DNA of 64,000 bases from Emmonsiellopsis sp. PD_33 (Eukaryota > Ascomycota > Eurotiomycetes > Onygenales > Ajellomycetaceae): NCBI GenBank assembly GCA_032988165.1, contig JANTQF010000137.1:23405-87404 (forward strand), read 5' to 3'. Position 1 is the stretch's first letter, and each line of letters begins with the position of its first letter. Made by a program: the position numbers and the translations under genes. Positions 59,265 through 64,000 of this stretch are shown here, in pieces. The notes below the pieces were generated by a model, which saw nothing but the letters and a program-made list of their open reading frames with translations, had not been told where the DNA came from and ran no database searches.

Positions 59265-61670
59265 ATGAGCACTCTATCCGCTCTCGACAGGCACCGCGAA
59301 GGATCCAAAGCTTCAAGTTTATCTCACTCCTCCAACCCCCAATTCCAACCTCACCCTTATATTGCGCTCGGCTCGGCTGATAACGCCTCCACCCCCTCCG
59401 ATTATCGCTCCCTCACTACCGTCTCCGCCTCGCGGTTTAGTCGTCGGTCTCTCGCCGCCATTGCTTTGGAGAAGACCTCCAACGCCTTTAATAGCCTAAC
59501 CTCCTCTCTTGCTTCCTCGTCCAACCCCTCTCTCCGCAGTTCGACTTCTTCTAGCAGCTTGCCGAGACCGCAAACCTACAACCCTTCGCCAGTGGGCTAT
59601 TACGACGGTCTGGAGGATAGAACCAACGTCAATAGCAGAAGCAGCGAGAATAGCAACATCAGTGTAGGCGGTAGCGGCAGCGGTGATAGTGCTGGTGGTG
59701 CTGATAAACCGGATTATCGTCGGTCGTTCCAGTCCTTTCGAAGCAACTCGGCCGACGCCATCACCATAACCCTCCCGTCCCGCTCAGGAACCCCTAGCCC
59801 TGCACCCTCTCCCGGCCTGAATAGCTATCCCTCTGTTGTCGCCAGTCGTCGACACACCCTCCAGGGCAACAACAGAGTCGCGCCAGTGAACCCCACCCCT
59901 TCGTCCCAGCCCGACTCCGTAGCACCAATGTCTAGCGGCAAGATGCATCAGACGTCGTCGCGCTTGTTGCGCATGACAAGCGATGACCGGCCGTTCACTA
60001 GAGACTTTAAAGACCTCTTCGCCACGCTGATGGTCAGTCTGAAACTGGAGACGCATCGGGTGCGTTTCTCCAAATTCGACCACACGTTCACCTCGGAAGA
60101 GGCCATCAACAACCTTGGCTCCCTAAAATTCTCCCAGTCGAACCGCATGCCTGATCCCAAGGACCCCTCCCGAATTGTCACCACCACCACTACCACCACA
60201 TTCTCAATGGCCAAAGAGATGGCCCGCTCAGTATGCCAGCGGTTTGTAGATGCTAGATTCATCGAATCCGTAGATGGCAGGCTAAGTACACAATTCCCCC
60301 TCAAAGGCGCCCTGTTCCAGTTGACCCCCAAGGGCATCCATATCCTTCAGGGGTTTTGCCAGAGAAATGGCATTACTGCTAGACACATAATGGACATTCT
60401 CGAATCGCCTAGAAACACCATGCAGCTGGTAATATTGGAACGGGACGTTGGTTCGGATCAACTCTCGCACGACCGTGCTACGATTGATGTGATTTTCCGT
60501 CGCTTTATCGGGCAAGACGGACCAAATATCAAATCGAGCGTCTCGAGCTCGGATTCCGATTCGTTGAGTGACTACACCAACGGGCTTGTGGGGGTCAAAC
60601 TGGCAAAGGAGCGGAAAGTAGGGGATAAGATTGTCACGAATACATTCACGGGCAAGGCTGCTGTGGACTGGTTAATGGACTGCTGCACGACAACGGATCG
60701 CCGGGAAACGTTTGAGATTGCAGAGATGTTTGTCAAGCACGGCTTGATCTGGTCGGTGCAGGAGGACAAGGCTTTCGTCCAGCAAAACCCGGACGCCAGC
60801 ATCTTCCAGCCCACCAAATATGCCCTCTACGCAGTAACCGAGCGAGGCCAGCGGGTATGCGGATGGATCGCAAGGGAGAAGCCCCTGATTACCGCTTATG
60901 ATGGACGGACCGCGCCCAGGGACTCCAACAATGCTCGGTTAAACAACATCCTGCAAGATCCCGCGCTGCGATTACTGTTCCGGGAATTCCTCCGCTACTC
61001 CCTCTGCGAAGAGAACCTGTCGTTCTATATCGATGTATCCGAGTTTACCGCCAACTACCACCGACAAGAGAAAGCCGGTTCTTTTGCGAAGATGGATGCC
61101 GTTCGTGAGACCCTTGCTAGCGCATATGGTGAGTTTAGCTTTTTCCTGTGGTCATGTTTCACCCTGATTTGCCGAGTCCAGCACATGTGTGCCACGAGGT
61201 GTTTTTTTTTATATATATATTCGCTATTTCCACGTGGTTGGAGCGTGCTTACTGACCAGGGGGGAATAACAGGCTTGTATAACGCTTTCCTTGCCCCCGG
61301 CTCACCCTGCGAGCTGAACATCGAGCACGCTCTGCGGAATAGCCTTGCTAGTCGGATGACGCGCGCCGTTGGCGATGATGCGTCGATGCTGAAAAGCTTG
61401 ACTGAGGTTGTTGGTTTGTTCGAGCAAGCTCAGATTTCCGTGTTCAAGCTTATGTCTAGCGTGAGTTACTACCTACTGCCTGTATTTGAATATTTGACTA
61501 AACTAACCGCATCGCAGGACTCTGTTCCCAAATTCGTGCGGGATCCCAAATATGCAATTGTCCTGCAGGAACACGACTTCGACCTCAACTCTTCGGCCGG
61601 AGGACGATCATACTCGCCGACTGCCGCCCCTATCCCCGAACGATCCATGAGCCGGTCAACCAGGTCGTGA
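59265..61670 (+). CDS. flbA: Developmental regulator FlbA (RGS protein with two DEP regions)
   Basis: Three exons, 59265-61128, 61273-61460 and 61518-61670, give 734 residues, close to Aspergillus nidulans FlbA (about 720). FlbA is the GTPase-activating RGS protein that turns off the heterotrimeric G-alpha FadA, stopping vegetative growth signalling and allowing conidiation. Residues 1-220 are Ser/Thr-rich and disordered. DEP-like regions lie at about 230-400 (FTRDFKDLFATLMVSLKLE, then GALFQLTPKGIHILQGF) and 440-525 (KIVTNTFTGKAAVDWLMDC). The RGS domain begins about 557 (LNNILQDPALRLLFREFLRYS, then LCEENLSFYIDV), crosses intron 1 (SAYGLYNAFLAPGSPCELNIE) and ends near 690 (KFVRDPKYAIVLQEHDF). 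MSTLSALDRHREGSKAS was chosen as start because it matches FlbA; the frame is open 26 codons further upstream. Confidence 0.96.
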   Translation: MSTLSALDRHREGSKASSLSHSSNPQFQPHPYIALGSADNASTPSDYRSLTTVSASRFSRRSLAAIALEKTSNAFNSLTSSLASSSNPSLRSSTSSSSLPRPQTYNPSPVGYYDGLEDRTNVNSRSSENSNISVGGSGSGDSAGGADKPDYRRSFQSFRSNSADAITITLPSRSGTPSPAPSPGLNSYPSVVASRRHTLQGNNRVAPVNPTPSSQPDSVAPMSSGKMHQTSSRLLRMTSDDRPFTRDFKDLFATLMVSLKLETHRVRFSKFDHTFTSEEAINNLGSLKFSQSNRMPDPKDPSRIVTTTTTTTFSMAKEMARSVCQRFVDARFIESVDGRLSTQFPLKGALFQLTPKGIHILQGFCQRNGITARHIMDILESPRNTMQLVILERDVGSDQLSHDRATIDVIFRRFIGQDGPNIKSSVSSSDSDSLSDYTNGLVGVKLAKERKVGDKIVTNTFTGKAAVDWLMDCCTTTDRRETFEIAEMFVKHGLIWSVQEDKAFVQQNPDASIFQPTKYALYAVTERGQRVCGWIAREKPLITAYDGRTAPRDSNNARLNNILQDPALRLLFREFLRYSLCEENLSFYIDVSEFTANYHRQEKAGSFAKMDAVRETLASAYGEFSFFLWSCFTLICRVQHMCATRCFFLYIYSLFPRGWSVLTDQGGITGLYNAFLAPGSPCELNIEHALRNSLASRMTRAVGDDASMLKSLTEVVGLFEQAQISVFKLMSSVSYYLLPVFEYLTKLTASQDSVPKFVRDPKYAIVLQEHDFDLNSSAGGRSYSPTAAPIPERSMSRSTRS

Positions 61671-63192
61671 TGCTAGGGGTGACCAAAAACCATTGCATGA
61701 TAGATAGATTGACGGAGTCAAAAAAACGTTCACATCACATACATCCTTGACGACAAGCACTCAGAAATATTTCCCCCCCCTCTTTGTTAGTAATTACCCG
61801 GTTACGGACGGAGTCTTATCATGTCAGCCGGCTTGGGCGGATATTTGCACGTTGCGTTGTTCTTGATATATACACGGTTCGTTCGTTCCAAAACTGTTAC
61901 CTATAGGAGAGGCATCAATTGCTGACAGACAGTCCTCCAGTCGATGCGATGTACATTTTCGATGATGGCACAGCATTTTCCACTGTTTCGTTCGCCGTTT
62001 TCTCGCTCCATTCAACATTAACGAATCGTCAATCTACAGCGTACACCCCCCCGTCCCGAATCGCAAACCACACCTCATTCATTCCTCTCCTAATCCAAAA
62101 CCCAACGAATGAACGAATGAAATCCGCCGCCCCACGCCTTTTTCCCTAGTACATTGTTTCCTCTCTCTTTCTTTATTATTTACTACATCATTCGCTGTCT
62201 GACGATATATACGCTTTTTATTCCTCCTTTGTTCCGTTCCTATTTCATTTTCATTCCATTCTTGTTTTTTCGAACCGGCGGCCTCATCATCCACCTGATT
62301 TTTTTTTCCTAATCTTTCCATTTCTTTCCTTTCCCGTTTTATATATATATATACAAAGCATCATGGGAGTTTAGTTTTATTTTTTTTATTTGTTTATTTC
62401 TGGATAATTTGATTCATGTGCCATTTTAAGATTCTTTTTCTTCCAAAACCACCGCGCGCGTTGCATGAAGTCTATCTCTATTTTGTTATCTCTTAGCTAT
62501 CTATATCTATCTGTTCTTATTACATTTCCATCTGTTTTTTTTTCCTCCATATATACTTTTTTAGTTTTGCGTCACTGCCTACCTACCATATCTGTTTATC
62601 TTATTTAATGTCGCCAGTTTTTATTCGTTTTTTTTTTTTGGTTCATTATCAACCACCATACTATACCTATCTAAACTTATCATCATTGCAAGAAAAAGGG
62701 GAAGCTCATTCATATATATTATTTACATCATTTAAACCTGATTGATTGATTCCCTGCTCTTGATTGTGTTTATTATTATGCGCCCTTTCTTTCCTTTGAA
62801 GCATCCATCCAGTCTTCTTCTTCATAAAACCCTGGGCCTGCCCCCCTTTGGGCAACAAACATCCCATCCCATTCCGACATTTCTTTAACCCCATTCTATC
62901 TATCTATGATATATATATACGCAATGCATGCCATATAAACGATCCATCACTCCTCTCCTTCCCCCCCCCCTTTTTTTTCCCCTTCTTTCTCATTGGTTGG
63001 TCTCATCCCCTATCCATTCCCACCCATCATATCATAGCTAACCAACTAAACCGCCCCCCTCTACCAATCCACCTACCTATCCGTCTACCTACCTACCCGC
63101 GATCCACGTCACATGTGTATCCATACAGTCTACATATAACCTACCTACCCACCATACCCTACCCATACCCTACCAAACCCCTATCTAACGAA

Positions 63193-63219
63193 CCTACCTA
63201 CCTACCTACCTACCTACCC
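63193..63219. repeat. CCTA tetranucleotide array
   Basis: About six to seven units. Its reverse complement recurs as the TAGG array at 63353-63387. Confidence 0.9.
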
Positions 63220-63352
63220 ACATAAACCCCCCTATCCCTATCCCCCATCCCCTATCCCCTATCCGCCTCCCTGCCAGGATAGAATATACAGCCAGCTAAC
63301 TAGCTGAAGCCGAGGCGAGGTGAGTAAAGCCAGGAACAAGCCATACCACAGT

Positions 63353-63387
63353 AGGTAGGTACTAGGTAGGTAGGTAGGTAGGTAGGC
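63353..63387. repeat. TAGG tetranucleotide array
   Basis: About eight units with one interruption. It is complementary to the CCTA array 134 nt upstream, so the two could form a long stem. Confidence 0.9.
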
Positions 63388-63497
63388 GGAGCGGGGTGGG
63401 ATAATTTGCTTATTACATATCCACGAATTGATGCGTTGCGCGGAGATAAGTAATAACTGCCCCTGCGCTGGTCTGCGCTGGTCTGCCCGCCCTGGGC

Positions 63498-63522
63498 CTG
63501 GTCTGGTCTGGTCTGGTCTGGT
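63498..63522. repeat. GTCTG pentanucleotide array
   Basis: About five units, preceded by a duplicated TGCGCTGGTC near 63465-63485. Confidence 0.9.
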
Positions 63523-64000
63523 TAGACGGGTAGAGATATATATAGACGGGTAGGGCGGGCGGGCGGATAGGTAGGCATGTGTGGACGGGACGGGATGGGG
63601 TGTGTCGGGATATCAGGATATCCACCACCGGCGGGAGCGGGGGCTAGGTAAGTAAGGTAGGAAGGAGTAGAGACGAGACGAGACAAGAAAAGTCCATCAT
63701 AAACCAGAAATAGAAATAGATAAAAAAGGTTAAATAGAGACAAATAACCTTTACACATACAATATCTAGCTTAAGAGAAAAAACCAACAAATTAACTAAC
63801 TAAAAACTAACTAGAAAAAAAAAAAAAAGAAATAACGACACACACAGCGCCAAATATAAAAACCAAATTCCCCTTAAAGATGTACTTTTATCTATTTATG
63901 GCTGATAAAATTTGCTTTTACACTAAAGTTAATAAGTGCCCAGTCAAACAATACTCCTTAGAGGGTTTCTAGCTATATCTCCATCATTTTTACTTCTTTA

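Larger units (their letters stand above)
61671..64000. other. flbA 3' flank, microsatellite-rich, no gene seen
   Basis: About 2.3 kb of strongly pyrimidine-rich then simple-sequence DNA: CCTA array (63193-63219), TAGG array (63353-63387), GTCTG array (63498-63522), AT dinucleotide runs and homopolymers. No ORF resembles a protein. Confidence 0.5.

Overview
This window looks like nuclear DNA of a filamentous ascomycete, most likely a Eurotiomycete (Aspergillus/Talaromyces-type). The protein-coding genes contain short GT-AG introns of about 50-200 nt, often with CTAAC-like branch sites. The recognisable proteins are fungal: a FlbA-type RGS regulator, Jip5, a CYP505-like P450 and a LaeA-like methyltransferase. 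No prokaryotic operon structure is present. Exon joins were worked out by hand from reading frames and splice motifs. No database was searched.

Layout. (1) 1-3.5 kb: 5' part of DPH2 (minus, runs off the left edge), a broken maleylacetate reductase relic, and JIP5 (minus). (2) 3.5-13.6 kb: an accessory block with a secreted GH5 mannanase, a stand-alone CYP505-like P450, a tiny secreted protein with mirror-symmetric cysteine spacing, and a secreted GH43 arabinanase. A possible small membrane-protein relic lies at 4.5-4.7 kb. (3) 14-18.4 kb: housekeeping genes ALG10, PSF2 and a CUE-domain ER protein. (4) 18.4-22 kb: a sparse stretch with a diverged direct repeat, one doubtful ORF and a LaeA-like methyltransferase. 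(5) 22.4-34 kb: a dense housekeeping run of SMC2, Rab GDI, mitochondrial ribosomal protein MRPL4/uL29m and, divergently, CCR4-NOT subunit NOT2. (6) 34.6-46.8 kb: a hotdog thioesterase, an eight-exon unrecognised protein with a MACPF-like glycine motif, ORC4, an SRR1-domain protein and an F-box protein. (7) 46.8-59.3 kb: a 12.4-kb stretch without a convincing gene, holding a ~550-bp inverted-repeat element, paired hairpins and G/C homopolymer tracts. (8) 59.3-61.7 kb: flbA (two DEP regions plus RGS), followed by microsatellite-rich DNA to the right edge.

The genes do not form one pathway. Conserved cell-division and replication genes (PSF2, SMC2, ORC4), secretory-pathway genes (ALG10, CUE protein, GDI) and gene-expression genes (NOT2, MRPL4, DPH2, JIP5) are interrupted by accessory islands: plant-cell-wall enzymes with a P450, an orphan methyltransferase, and the MACPF-like gene. 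The best candidates for undescribed biology are the symmetric-cysteine secreted peptide, the MACPF-like protein, the reductase-less P450 with an altered I-helix, and the large non-coding region before flbA.
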